DNA from: Halochromatium salexigens
GTDB taxonomy: Bacteria; Pseudomonadota; Gammaproteobacteria; Chromatiales; Chromatiaceae
Assembly (NCBI RefSeq): GCF_016653295.1
Contig: NZ_NHSF01000038.1
Location: forward strand, 5,447 to 38,049
Reading direction: 5' to 3'
DNA: 32,603 nt
In this document: positions 1-6,614 of the stretch, piece by piece
Numbering within the stretch: the stretch's first letter is position 1
Layout of the letters: each line of letters opens with the position of its first letter
Translations under genes and position numbers: made by a program
The notes under the pieces: generated by a model
Told to the model about the DNA's origin: nothing
Databases searched by the model: none
The model's input: only the letters and a program-made list of their open reading frames with translations

Positions 1-1
1 C

Positions 2-406
2 CTGATGCGTATCCGCCGCTGGTTGGACAAGGCCGCCGCGCGCACGGCACCGAAGAGCCTGCTTGGGCAGGCGATCACCTATGCGCTCGGCCAATGGCCG
101 ATCCTGATCACCTTCCTCGAGGATGGGCATCTGGAGGTCGACAATAACCGCGCCGAGAACGCGATCCGGCCGTTTGTCGTTGGAAGGAAAAACTTTCTCT
201 TCTCAGGCAGTCCGAAGGGGGCGGAGACCAGTGCGCTGCTCTAAAGCTTGGTCGAAACCGCGAAGGCCAATGGCCTCGAGCCTTGGGCGTACCTCAATCA
301 TCTCTTCGAGCAGCTGCCCGCTGCGAAGACGCCCGAGGCCGTCGCGGCGCTGCTGCCGCACACTCTAAACATGGACGACCTCAATCAGCAGCCGTCAATC
401 CGGTAG
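2..406 (+). pseudogene. tnpC: IS66 transposase TnpC, C-terminal part, interrupted by an in-frame stop
   Basis: The frame enters from the left edge and reads the typical IS66 TnpC end: a YALGQWP helix, then DGHLEVDNNRAENAIRPFVVG carrying the catalytic Glu region of the DDE domain, then GRKNFLFSGSPKGAETSALL. A TAA at 242-244 interrupts it where the family normally has Tyr (ALLYSLVETAK). The same frame then continues without shift through SLVETAKANGLEPWAYL and the C-terminal IS66 segment EQLPAAKTPEAVAALLPH to the natural TAG at 404-406. This is a single nonsense change (TAC or TAT to TAA), not decay by deletion, so the insertion is probably recent. The truncated product would lose about 54 residues. 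The 5' half of the gene is outside the window. Confidence 0.88.
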
Positions 407-422
407 TTCGCCGGACGCTTAC
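401..422. repeat. Right terminal inverted repeat of the IS66 element
   Basis: The 22 bases read CGGTAGTTCG CCGGACGCTT AC on the plus strand; the reverse complement starts GTAAGCGTCCGG, matching the IS66 family terminus. The stop codon of the transposase (404-406) lies inside the repeat, as is common for this family. Confidence 0.75.
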
Positions 423-461
423 GCCGCGGCAATTGCTGCTGCAGAGCGCGAAGTGGGTTGT

Positions 462-486
462 CGCTTGCCGCTTGCCGCTTGCCGCT
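462..486. repeat. Tandem heptanucleotide CGCTTGC, three full copies plus a partial
   Basis: Copies lie at 462-468, 469-475 and 476-482, with a partial CGCT at 483-486. The array sits between the IS66 end and the start of the next gene, immediately before a TATACT box. Each copy contributes a TTGCCG or TTGCCGC string that resembles a -35 element. A 7-bp unit is prone to slippage, but no regulatory role is shown by the sequence itself. Confidence 0.7.
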
Positions 487-491
487 ATACT
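465..491 (+). promoter_or_regulatory. Candidate sigma70-type promoter giving a near-leaderless transcript
   Basis: TATACT at 486-491 matches the -10 consensus in five of six positions. TTGCCG at 465-470 could act as -35 (four of six), with a short 15-bp spacer. Transcription would begin at about 497-499, on top of the ATG at 498, and no Shine-Dalgarno sequence precedes that ATG. This is a weak prediction. Confidence 0.3.
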
Positions 492-497
492 CAGGCC

Positions 498-1247
498 ATG
501 ACCACCGCCCCCCCAAGCGACCCGATCGAGCCGCGCGACGAGCGCCTGCGCCAATGGCATCGGCTGTTCGGCATCGCGCTGATGGAGGTCTTCGAAGGTG
601 CCCCGTGGCGGGTCGAGCTCGAGCAAGAACTCGCGCTGCGCAGCCAATTGCTCGATGTCGCCATTATTGAGGCCAGGGGGGAAGGGGCAGCACAACGCCC
701 GCTGGAACTGCCCGACGGGCTCGAGAACCTGCGCCCCCACAACCTGCTGACCTACAAATCCCAGCACGAAGCGCTCACCGCCTGGACCCTCGATGAGCTG
801 ATCGGCTACTACGTCAACACCGCCTGGGAAGGCGTTTATGAGCTCCCCTGGGGCGGACAGCCGGTGCGCCTGATCGTCCTGAACGCCATCGCCAAGCATC
901 CGCGCAATGCCCCCTGGGAACTCTTCGCCAGCGAGCAAGATCGCATCCAGCAAGGGCTGATCCACTACCGCGCTCGCCATCCGCATCTCAGCCAAGGCCA
1001 ACACTGGGAATTGCTCGAACGCCTGCACCTCATCTACCAACGGGAGAATCTTGACATGGCCTACACGATGGAAGACTTTCTCCGCGAGACCCATGAGCTG
1101 GTGCTCGCCAACATGACTCCAGAAGAGCGCCTCAAGGGACTTGATCCAGACGAAGTGCTTCAGCGCTATGATCCCGAGGAGCGCCTCAAGGGGCTTGATC
1201 CTGCCACCATCGAAGCCTGGTTAGCCAAGCAGCGCAGGGACCATTAG
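498..1247 (+). CDS. Hypothetical protein, PD-(D/E)XK / Rpn-like nuclease family candidate with C-terminal ERLKGLDP repeats
   Basis: This encodes 249 residues with no signal peptide or membrane segment. The N-terminal half has the pattern of small PD-(D/E)XK-fold proteins common in cyanobacteria and purple sulfur bacteria: WRVELEQEL (37-45), QLLDVAII with Asp53, then LPDGL...RPHNLLTYKS (71-88) with Lys87. The C-terminus carries two identical decapeptides, PEERLKGLDP, at 208-217 and 226-235, 18 residues apart. This repeat type is seen at the tails of Rpn/DUF4351-like putative recombination-promoting nucleases. The ATG at 498 is chosen because upstream GTG or TTG starts would translate the heptanucleotide array. 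It sits between an IS end and a toxin-gene remnant, an accessory context. The family assignment comes from recalled pattern resemblance; the catalytic residues are not certain. Confidence 0.6.
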   Translation: MTTAPPSDPIEPRDERLRQWHRLFGIALMEVFEGAPWRVELEQELALRSQLLDVAIIEARGEGAAQRPLELPDGLENLRPHNLLTYKSQHEALTAWTLDELIGYYVNTAWEGVYELPWGGQPVRLIVLNAIAKHPRNAPWELFASEQDRIQQGLIHYRARHPHLSQGQHWELLERLHLIYQRENLDMAYTMEDFLRETHELVLANMTPEERLKGLDPDEVLQRYDPEERLKGLDPATIEAWLAKQRRDH

Positions 1248-1315
1248 GAGGCCATGGAGCGGTAACCTTTGCAGCAGGCACTGAGCGTCAGCAGTCAACC
1301 ATCCACTCACCCTCG

Positions 1316-1423
1316 TCTGATAAGACCAGCAAGATCATTGTGTTTGCCTGGGTCAATGATGGGCGGACACTGCGGGCTGCAGGCAGCAAGTCCGATCCGG
1401 GCATTAATTGGGGACTCTTGTAA
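1316..1423 (+). pseudogene. yhaV: Remnant of a YhaV-family toxin gene (PrlF-YhaV type II toxin-antitoxin system)
   Basis: The frame reads SDKTSKIIVFAWVNDGRTLR and continues AAGSKSDP before leaving the family pattern and stopping at 1421-1423. E. coli YhaV has the equivalent segment (EKEKVIILGWMNDENTLR, then a TYGKKTDAY stretch) near residues 105-130 of 154. Only about 28 codons are recognisable. The preceding codons do not continue the family, there is no start codon with a ribosome site, and the following VF..ML..G.PP.DW segment is absent. It is therefore a fragment left by deletion, not a functional toxin. The stop overlaps the ATG of the next gene by one base. The identification is by eye over a short stretch. 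Confidence 0.55.
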
Positions 1424-2181
1424 TGAAAATTTCCGTGGTCACAACGCTGCATAACGCTGTGGATACCATCGGCGATTGCATGGACTCGATGGCGAGTCAG
1501 TCGTATGCCGATCGGGAACATCTTGTGATGGACGGCGGCAGCGCTGATGGCACTCTCGAGATCTTGCAACGCCGGCGTGATCAGCTTGCGGTGTTGGTCA
1601 GCGAGCGTGACGGCGGCACCTACGATGGGCTGAATAAGGGCATCGCCCACGCCACCGGCGATGTGCTCGGCATCCTGCATGGCGATGATGTCTATGCCGA
1701 CGGCGAGGTGCTGGCGCAGGTGGCCCGGGCCTTTGCTGATCCGGCTGTGGATGCGGTCTATGGCGACTTGGTCTATGTGGCTGCGGAAGACACCACCCGC
1801 GTGATCCGCTATTGGCGCGCCGGTGAGTATCGGCCGCAACGGCTGCGCTGGGGCTGGATGCCGCCGCATCCAACGCTGTTTCTGCGCCGCTCGCTCTATG
1901 AGCGCTTCGGCGTCTTCGATACGCGGTATAGCATCGCCGCAGACTATGACCTAATGCTGCGCATGCTGACGCAGCTGCAAGGGAGGGTACTGTATCTGCC
2001 CGAGGTGCTGGTCCGCATGCGCCTCGGCGGGGTGAGCAACCGCTCGCTACGCAATCTGCTGCGCAAGTCTTGGGAGGATTATCAAGCACTGCACAGCAAC
2101 CAGGTCGGCGGCCTGGGGGCGCTGGCGTGGAAGAATGTGTCGAAGCTGCCGCAGTTTTTTGTGCGCGGCGCCTGCGCTTGA
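1423..2181 (+). CDS. Family 2 glycosyltransferase (WcaE/WcaA-like)
   Basis: A 252-residue GT2 (GT-A fold) enzyme expected to add a sugar to a lipid-linked exopolysaccharide intermediate at the cytoplasmic face of the membrane. Visible features are the start MKISVVTTLHN, the nucleotide-binding DGGSADGT (37-44), ERDGGTYDGLNKG (61-73), the metal-binding HGDD (86-89) and the acceptor-side IAADYDLMLR (171-180). Together these are typical of colanic-acid-type GT2 enzymes. No membrane helix is seen. The ATG at 1423 is preferred over a TTG at 1408 because homologues start at the first beta strand, and GGGA lies 9-12 bases upstream. It converges on fcl with 13 bp between the stops. It is the only clear glycosyltransferase of this type in the locus. 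The sugar specificity cannot be read from sequence. Confidence 0.88.
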   Translation: MKISVVTTLHNAVDTIGDCMDSMASQSYADREHLVMDGGSADGTLEILQRRRDQLAVLVSERDGGTYDGLNKGIAHATGDVLGILHGDDVYADGEVLAQVARAFADPAVDAVYGDLVYVAAEDTTRVIRYWRAGEYRPQRLRWGWMPPHPTLFLRRSLYERFGVFDTRYSIAADYDLMLRMLTQLQGRVLYLPEVLVRMRLGGVSNRSLRNLLRKSWEDYQALHSNQVGGLGALAWKNVSKLPQFFVRGACA

Positions 2182-2194
2182 TGGCAATTTATGG

Positions 2195-3154
2195 TTAACG
2201 CCGGAAGCGCTCAAGGTTGTTGAGAAACCAGCGATAGGTCTGCCTCAGCCCAGCCTCGAGGTCATAGCGCGCCTGCCAACCGAGCGCGGTGAGACGCGAG
2301 ACATCGAGCAGCTTGCGCGGGGCGCCATCCGGCTTGCTCGAGTCGAAAGTGAGCTGGCCCCGGTAGCCTGTGACGTGGGCGATGATCTCGGCTAGCTCGC
2401 GGATGGTGACATCGACACCGGTACCAACGTTGATGTGCGAGCACATCGGTTGGGTGTTGGCCTGATAGGTCTCGGTGTCGAGATTGAGCACATGCAGGCA
2501 GGCGGCGGCCATATCGTCAACGTACAGGAATTCGCGCCTGGGGGTACCGGTTCCCCAGATGACGACCTCGGGGGCGTTGGCCTGGGTGGCCTCGTGGAAA
2601 CGCCGCAATAAGGCCGGGATGACGTGGCTGTGCTCGGGGTGGAAATTGTCGCCAGGGCCATAGAGGTTGCTCGGCATCACGCAGCGGTAGTCGCGCCCGT
2701 ATTGGCGGTTGACGCTCTCGCAGAGCTTGATGCCCGCGATCTTGGCGATGGCGTAGGGCTCGTTGGTGGGTTCGAGCGGGCCGGTCAGCAGCGCGTCTTC
2801 GACCATTGGCTGCGGGGCTTCGCGGGGGTAGATGCAGGAGGAGCCGAGAAACAGCAGCTGTTGGATATCGGCCTGATGCGCGGCCTGGATGAGGTTGGCC
2901 TCGATCATCAGGTTTTGGTAGATGAATTCGGCCGGTAGGCTGTTGTTGGCCTCAATACCGCCAACCTTGGCGGCGGCGATGATGACCTGGTCGATGCGGT
3001 GTTGTTGGAAGAAGGCATTGACCGCCTGCTGGTTGAGCAGATCCAGCTCGCTGCGGCTGGCGGTGAGTAACGCGGCCTCGCCCTGGTCCTGCAATTGACG
3101 GGCGATGGCGCTGCCGACCATGCCACGGTGGCCGGCGATGAAGATCTTTTTCAT
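2195..3154 (-). CDS. fcl: GDP-L-fucose synthase
   Basis: A 319-residue NADPH-dependent epimerase/reductase that converts GDP-4-keto-6-deoxy-D-mannose to GDP-L-fucose in the cytoplasm. It has the Rossmann motif [10 protein letters not shown] (Gly8, Gly11, Gly14), the SSC segment (105-107) and the catalytic YAIAK (Tyr134, Lys138), the Ser-Tyr-Lys set of extended short-chain dehydrogenases. The length is as usual for Fcl/WcaG. The start codon overlaps the stop of gmd by four bases (ATGA), so translation is coupled to the enzyme making its substrate. Together they supply fucose for the neighbouring exopolysaccharide genes. Nothing is unusual in the sequence. Confidence 0.95.
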   Translation of the reverse strand: MKKIFIAGHRGMVGSAIARQLQDQGEAALLTASRSELDLLNQQAVNAFFQQHRIDQVIIAAAKVGGIEANNSLPAEFIYQNLMIEANLIQAAHQADIQQLLFLGSSCIYPREAPQPMVEDALLTGPLEPTNEPYAIAKIAGIKLCESVNRQYGRDYRCVMPSNLYGPGDNFHPEHSHVIPALLRRFHEATQANAPEVVIWGTGTPRREFLYVDDMAAACLHVLNLDTETYQANTQPMCSHINVGTGVDVTIRELAEIIAHVTGYRGQLTFDSSKPDGAPRKLLDVSRLTALGWQARYDLEAGLRQTYRWFLNNLERFRR

Positions 3155-4281
3155 CGCCCATCCTCTCGCGCAATCGGGATCGCGTGGCCGTGGGCCTTGA
3201 GCAGGGCGAAGCGTCGCGCGCTGTTGAGGTCTTCGGCGACCATTTCGGCGACCATCGCTTGCACCGTGATCTCGGGCACCCAGCCGAGGCGCTCGCGGGC
3301 GCGGGTGGGATCACCGAGCAGGGTCTCGACCTCGGCCGGGCGGAAGTAGCGTGGATCGACGCAGACGATGACGTCGCCCACCTTGAGGGCCGGGGCGATC
3401 TCGGGGTCGGCGATGGCGGTGACGATACCTTGCTCGTTGAGACCTTCGCCTTGGAATTCGAGGCTGATGCCAAGCTCGGCGGCGGTCCAGTCGACGAATT
3501 GACGCACCGAGTATTGCTTGCCGGTGGCGATGACGAAGTCTTCGGGCTGCTCTTGCTGGAGCATCAGCCACTGCATGCGCACGTAGTCCTTGGCATGACC
3601 CCAGTCGCGCAGTGCATCCATGTTGCCAAGATACAAGCACTGCTCGAGGCCTTGGGCGATGTTGGCCAGGGCGCGGGTGATCTTGCGGGTGACGAAGGTT
3701 TCGCCACGGCGCGGGCTCTCGTGGTTGAAGAGGATACCGTTGCAGGCATAGAGCCCGTAGGCTTCGCGGTAATTGACGGTGATCCAGTAGGCGTAGAGCT
3801 TGGCGGCGGCGTAGGGGCTGCGCGGATAGAACGGGGTGGTCTCGCGCTGCGGCACCTCTTGCACCTGACCAAACAGCTCGGAGGTGGAAGCCTGGTAGAA
3901 GCGGCTCTTGTCGGTGAGGCCTAGGAAGCGGATGGCTTCGAGCAGGCGAAGGGTGCCGATGGCGTCGACGTCGGCGGTGTATTCGGGGGCCTCGAAGCTG
4001 ACTGCGACGTGGGATTGGGCGCCGAGGTTGTAGACCTCGTCGGGCTGCACCTGGGCGATGATGCGCGTGAGGTTGGAGGTATCGGTGAGGTCACCATAGT
4101 GCAGGATAAATTGTTGGTCCTGCTGGTGCGGGTCTTCGTAGATATGATCGACGCGCTGGGTGTTGAACAGCGAGGCGCGACGTTTGATGCCGTGGACTTC
4201 GTAGCCCTTCTCCAAGAGGAATTCGGCGAGGTAGCTGCCGTCTTGGCCGGTGATGCCGGTGATGAGGGCTTTTTTGGTCAC
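3151..4281 (-). CDS. gmd: GDP-mannose 4,6-dehydratase
   Basis: A 376-residue enzyme that dehydrates GDP-D-mannose to GDP-4-keto-6-deoxy-D-mannose, the first step to GDP-L-fucose (or GDP-rhamnose). The NADP-binding GITGQDGSY (Gly9, Gly12, Gly15), ASTSELFG (131-138) and YAAAK (Tyr157, Lys161) give the Thr/Glu/Tyr/Lys catalytic set, and [15 protein letters not shown] is the family's cofactor/tetramer loop. The frame stays open far upstream, but homologues begin at the Rossmann strand. The GTG at 4279-4281 is therefore chosen, and a GGAG site precedes it by about nine bases. It is the middle gene of a leftward unit rfaH-like, gmd, fcl, 52 bp after the former and overlapping the latter. Confidence 0.95.
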   Translation of the reverse strand: MTKKALITGITGQDGSYLAEFLLEKGYEVHGIKRRASLFNTQRVDHIYEDPHQQDQQFILHYGDLTDTSNLTRIIAQVQPDEVYNLGAQSHVAVSFEAPEYTADVDAIGTLRLLEAIRFLGLTDKSRFYQASTSELFGQVQEVPQRETTPFYPRSPYAAAKLYAYWITVNYREAYGLYACNGILFNHESPRRGETFVTRKITRALANIAQGLEQCLYLGNMDALRDWGHAKDYVRMQWLMLQQEQPEDFVIATGKQYSVRQFVDWTAAELGISLEFQGEGLNEQGIVTAIADPEIAPALKVGDVIVCVDPRYFRPAEVETLLGDPTRARERLGWVPEITVQAMVAEMVAEDLNSARRFALLKAHGHAIPIAREDGR

Positions 4282-4333
4282 TGCTGAAGCTCCAGATGAG
4301 GCTGCGGGGCTGCGGCCTTTCGATCGATCTCGC

Positions 4334-4843
4334 TTAGGATACCGCGCAGACCTGTGCGCGGGGGAGGCTGACGGTGATCGGGCGCTGCAGGAGATTGAGC
4401 AGCAGGTGCACGCGCTGTTCGCCCTGCGGGGCCTTAAAGATGGCCGATAGCCCAGCAAAGGGGCCATCGAGGATCTCAACCGGTTGGCCGGGCTGGAGTT
4501 CAGGCGGGCCGGTACGTTGGGCACAGCGCTGCATGATCGCTTCGATCAGCTGTTGGTCGATCGCGACCGGCTCTTGGCCGAAGGTCACGAGCCGGGCGAC
4601 ACCGCGGGTCGAGCGCAGGGGATACCAGTTATCGACCCAACGCTGCAGGCGAATGAAGAGATAGTTGGGGAACAGGGGCTCTTCGGCCAATTGCCGGCGC
4701 TGGCGCTGAATACGCTCGACGGTGATGCGCGGGAGGAAGACGACATACCCTTGGCGCTCGAGGTTAAGCTGAGCGCGCTCGGCCTGGCGAGGCTTGCTTT
4801 GCAGAACGTACCAGGAGGGCACGCGGTGTTGCAGCGAGTCCAT
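4334..4843 (-). CDS. rfaH: RfaH-type NusG paralogue (transcription elongation/antitermination factor)
   Basis: This 169-residue protein has an NGN domain ([21 protein letters not shown], then the family signature [10 protein letters not shown] at 57-66 and STRGVARLV at 78-86). A KOW-type C-terminal domain follows ([21 protein letters not shown], 116-136). Length and signatures fit RfaH, which binds RNA polymerase paused at ops sites and lets long polysaccharide operons be transcribed. The ATG at 4841-4843 starts the protein at the position expected for the family; the open frame upstream is unsupported. It heads the leftward gmd-fcl unit and is divergent from the long rightward exopolysaccharide array, so a local, cluster-specific NusG role is likely. 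Whether it is the genome's only RfaH cannot be known from this window. Confidence 0.88.
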   Translation of the reverse strand: MDSLQHRVPSWYVLQSKPRQAERAQLNLERQGYVVFLPRITVERIQRQRRQLAEEPLFPNYLFIRLQRWVDNWYPLRSTRGVARLVTFGQEPVAIDQQLIEAIMQRCAQRTGPPELQPGQPVEILDGPFAGLSAIFKAPQGEQRVHLLLNLLQRPITVSLPRAQVCAVS

Positions 4844-5003
4844 ATAATCCGTGGCTAACTTCGCCTGATCCGGTGGCGCCGAGCATACCACCGAGCCCGT
4901 GCGCTGATCCACCCAGGCGCGCGAGCGAACCATCGCATGCTGGAATCGCTTACTATTAGAGGCTGACTTTAGATCTGTTTGAGGCAGGATGCGGGAGCCT
5001 TCG
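4844..5003. promoter_or_regulatory. Divergent control region between the rfaH-like gene and the rightward exopolysaccharide array
   Basis: These 160 non-coding bases must hold the promoters for both directions. No strong sigma70 box is visible. On the plus strand TACTAT (4951-4956) is a poor -10. On the minus strand an extended TGG-TATGCT (about 4882-4890) is possible. At the right edge, 5003-5014, the plus strand reads GATGGTAGCGGC. This matches the enterobacterial ops element in 8 of 12 positions, including the full GGTAGCG core. Because it lies at the first codons of the operon after an RfaH gene, it is a candidate recruitment site, but chance cannot be excluded. Confidence 0.35.
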
Positions 5004-6614
5004 ATGGTAGCGGCGCAAACAGCGGTTTCGGATTCCAGCGCGGCGAATCCCTCGGCCTGGGAGGCGCGCGCGCGGCAAGGGGCGGAATGGGTGTTGGGCG
5101 CGGTCCTTGTGATCGCGCCTCTGTTTCTTGGCGGGAAGCCGGCGTGGGCATTGTTATCGCTGGAAGTTTTATCGTTGGCGATGATCGCCTTGGTGCTCAT
5201 GCAGCCGCGGCCGTTGCCGATCTCGGCGCGTGAAGGGGTCGCGATTGCGCTGTTGTTGGGGCTGCCTTGGCTGTATTTGCTCCCATTGCCGGCGGTTATC
5301 GCGACTTGGGTGCCGGGGCATGCGCTGTATGCCGAGGCGTCAGCGCTCATGATGGGGGAGGCGGGCTCGGGCTTGACTCGGTTATCCGTGGTTCCGGACG
5401 TGACGGAGTCGAGCGGGCTGTTTCTTTGGGCGCCGGTTGGGGTGTTCATCGTCACGCGTTGGCTGGCGCCCACGGCGCTCCTGCGGTTGGTGCTGCTGGT
5501 GCTTGCTGTCGGCCTGCTACAAGGTCTCCTGGGTGCGGTGCAATTCTTGCTGGATCTGGCGCCGCTTGGTGGTGATCTTGATGCGAATGGGTTCGAGGGG
5601 CTGCGGAGTGCCGCGGGGACCTTGAGCAATGCCGGCCACTTGGCGGGGTTGCTGAACATGGTGTTGGCGTTGACGCTTGGGCTGACCGCTTATGGGCTGG
5701 AGCATCGCAGCCGGCGACGAAAACGCCGCGGTGAGGCGCTGAGCGTGGGCGATTGGCTGCAGCGCTATCCAGCCATTCCTTACGCGGTGATCGCTGCGTT
5801 GCTGCTGGCGGCGCTGCTGCTAACGCGCTCGCGCGTCGGCATTGGCCTGAGCATCCTTGCCGTCATGATCTGGACGCTGTTGCTGGCCCAGCGTTCAGCG
5901 GGTCAAGAGCGGTGGTTGGGGATTCCGCGCGCGCTCGTGATGGTCGCGATAGGCGGCGCGCTGGTGATGGCGCTGTTGCCGCTGTTCGACCGGTTTTCGG
6001 TGCCTGATGTGATGGCGCGGCAGCAGGGAGAAATTGTGACGGCAACCTTGTCTGGCATCGTTGCCTTTTTCCCCTTCGGCAGCGGCCCGGGAACTTACAG
6101 CGAGGTGTTTCCGGCATTCCAGCCCGTGGAACTGGGTCAGTGGTCGATCTCGCACGCTCAAAATAGTGTTCTCGAGTGGGTGTTCGAGATGGGGGTACTC
6201 GGTGCGGTCTTGATCGTGCTCGGCTTGGCCATGTATCTGCGACAGTGGGTGCGGATCGGGGCGGCTGGGCCTTGGCCTCGGCAACGTTTTCTCCAGCTGG
6301 GCGCTGGGATTGGCTTGCTGTTGGCGCTGTTGCAGGGGCTCTTTGATGACACGCTGCAGATTCCGGCTAATGTGATCTATTTTGCGTTCCTGGCAGGCCT
6401 GTTCTACGGCGTGCCCGCGACCCAGGTTGAGTCAACCGCGCGGCGTGCACGACCTCGGCGCACACCGGATCTTGTGGCCGAGGAGGTGAGAGGAGGCGTG
6501 GCTCGCCGAAAAGGGACCCGACCACCGGCGGGAGGGCAGATCCCGAATCCGTTTCTCGATGATGATGCGTCTACTGATCGGCACGCTGGAGTCAGCGGAG
6601 GGCAATCTGTATGA
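5004..6614 (+). CDS. O-antigen polymerase/ligase-like membrane protein (Wzy/WaaL superfamily), first copy
   Basis: About 536 residues with roughly a dozen hydrophobic segments. Late in the protein is a large periplasmic-loop motif typical of the Wzy_C family: GSGPGTYSEVFPAF followed by HAQNSVLEWVFEMGVLG. The preceding TRSRVGIGLSILAV is the usual conserved Arg-containing helix. The protein is expected to polymerise or ligate undecaprenyl-linked glycan units in the inner membrane. The tail after the last helix is basic and cytoplasmic. The ATG at 5004 has GGGAG six bases upstream; an ATG at 4989 with GAGG four bases upstream would add five residues. The stop overlaps the next start (ATGA, 6611-6614), indicating co-translation with the tyrosine kinase. 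Polymerase versus ligase cannot be told from sequence. Confidence 0.85.
   Translation: MVAAQTAVSDSSAANPSAWEARARQGAEWVLGAVLVIAPLFLGGKPAWALLSLEVLSLAMIALVLMQPRPLPISAREGVAIALLLGLPWLYLLPLPAVIATWVPGHALYAEASALMMGEAGSGLTRLSVVPDVTESSGLFLWAPVGVFIVTRWLAPTALLRLVLLVLAVGLLQGLLGAVQFLLDLAPLGGDLDANGFEGLRSAAGTLSNAGHLAGLLNMVLALTLGLTAYGLEHRSRRRKRRGEALSVGDWLQRYPAIPYAVIAALLLAALLLTRSRVGIGLSILAVMIWTLLLAQRSAGQERWLGIPRALVMVAIGGALVMALLPLFDRFSVPDVMARQQGEIVTATLSGIVAFFPFGSGPGTYSEVFPAFQPVELGQWSISHAQNSVLEWVFEMGVLGAVLIVLGLAMYLRQWVRIGAAGPWPRQRFLQLGAGIGLLLALLQGLFDDTLQIPANVIYFAFLAGLFYGVPATQVESTARRARPRRTPDLVAEEVRGGVARRKGTRPPAGGQIPNPFLDDDASTDRHAGVSGGQSV

Larger units (their letters stand above)
1..422 (+). mobile_element. Right end of an IS66-family insertion sequence (left part outside window)
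   Basis: The transposase tail is followed directly by a terminal repeat. Read from the outside inward on the minus strand, that repeat begins GTAAGCGTCC, the characteristic IS66-family end. The element therefore stops at position 422. IS66 elements make 8-bp target duplications, so bases 423-430 (GCCGCGGC) would be one copy; the matching copy lies outside the window and cannot be checked. The transposase carries an internal stop, so this copy is probably not autonomous. Confidence 0.8.

Noticed and set aside
381-1094. Open frame (237 codons) on the minus strand
   Set aside because: It is antisense to the nuclease-like gene and crosses the IS66 terminal repeat; it has no ribosome site or family pattern.
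4282-5659. N-terminal extensions of gmd and the RfaH-like gene in their open frames
   Set aside because: Both frames are open far upstream only because of GC bias; homologues begin at the chosen starts, and the gmd start has a matching ribosome site.
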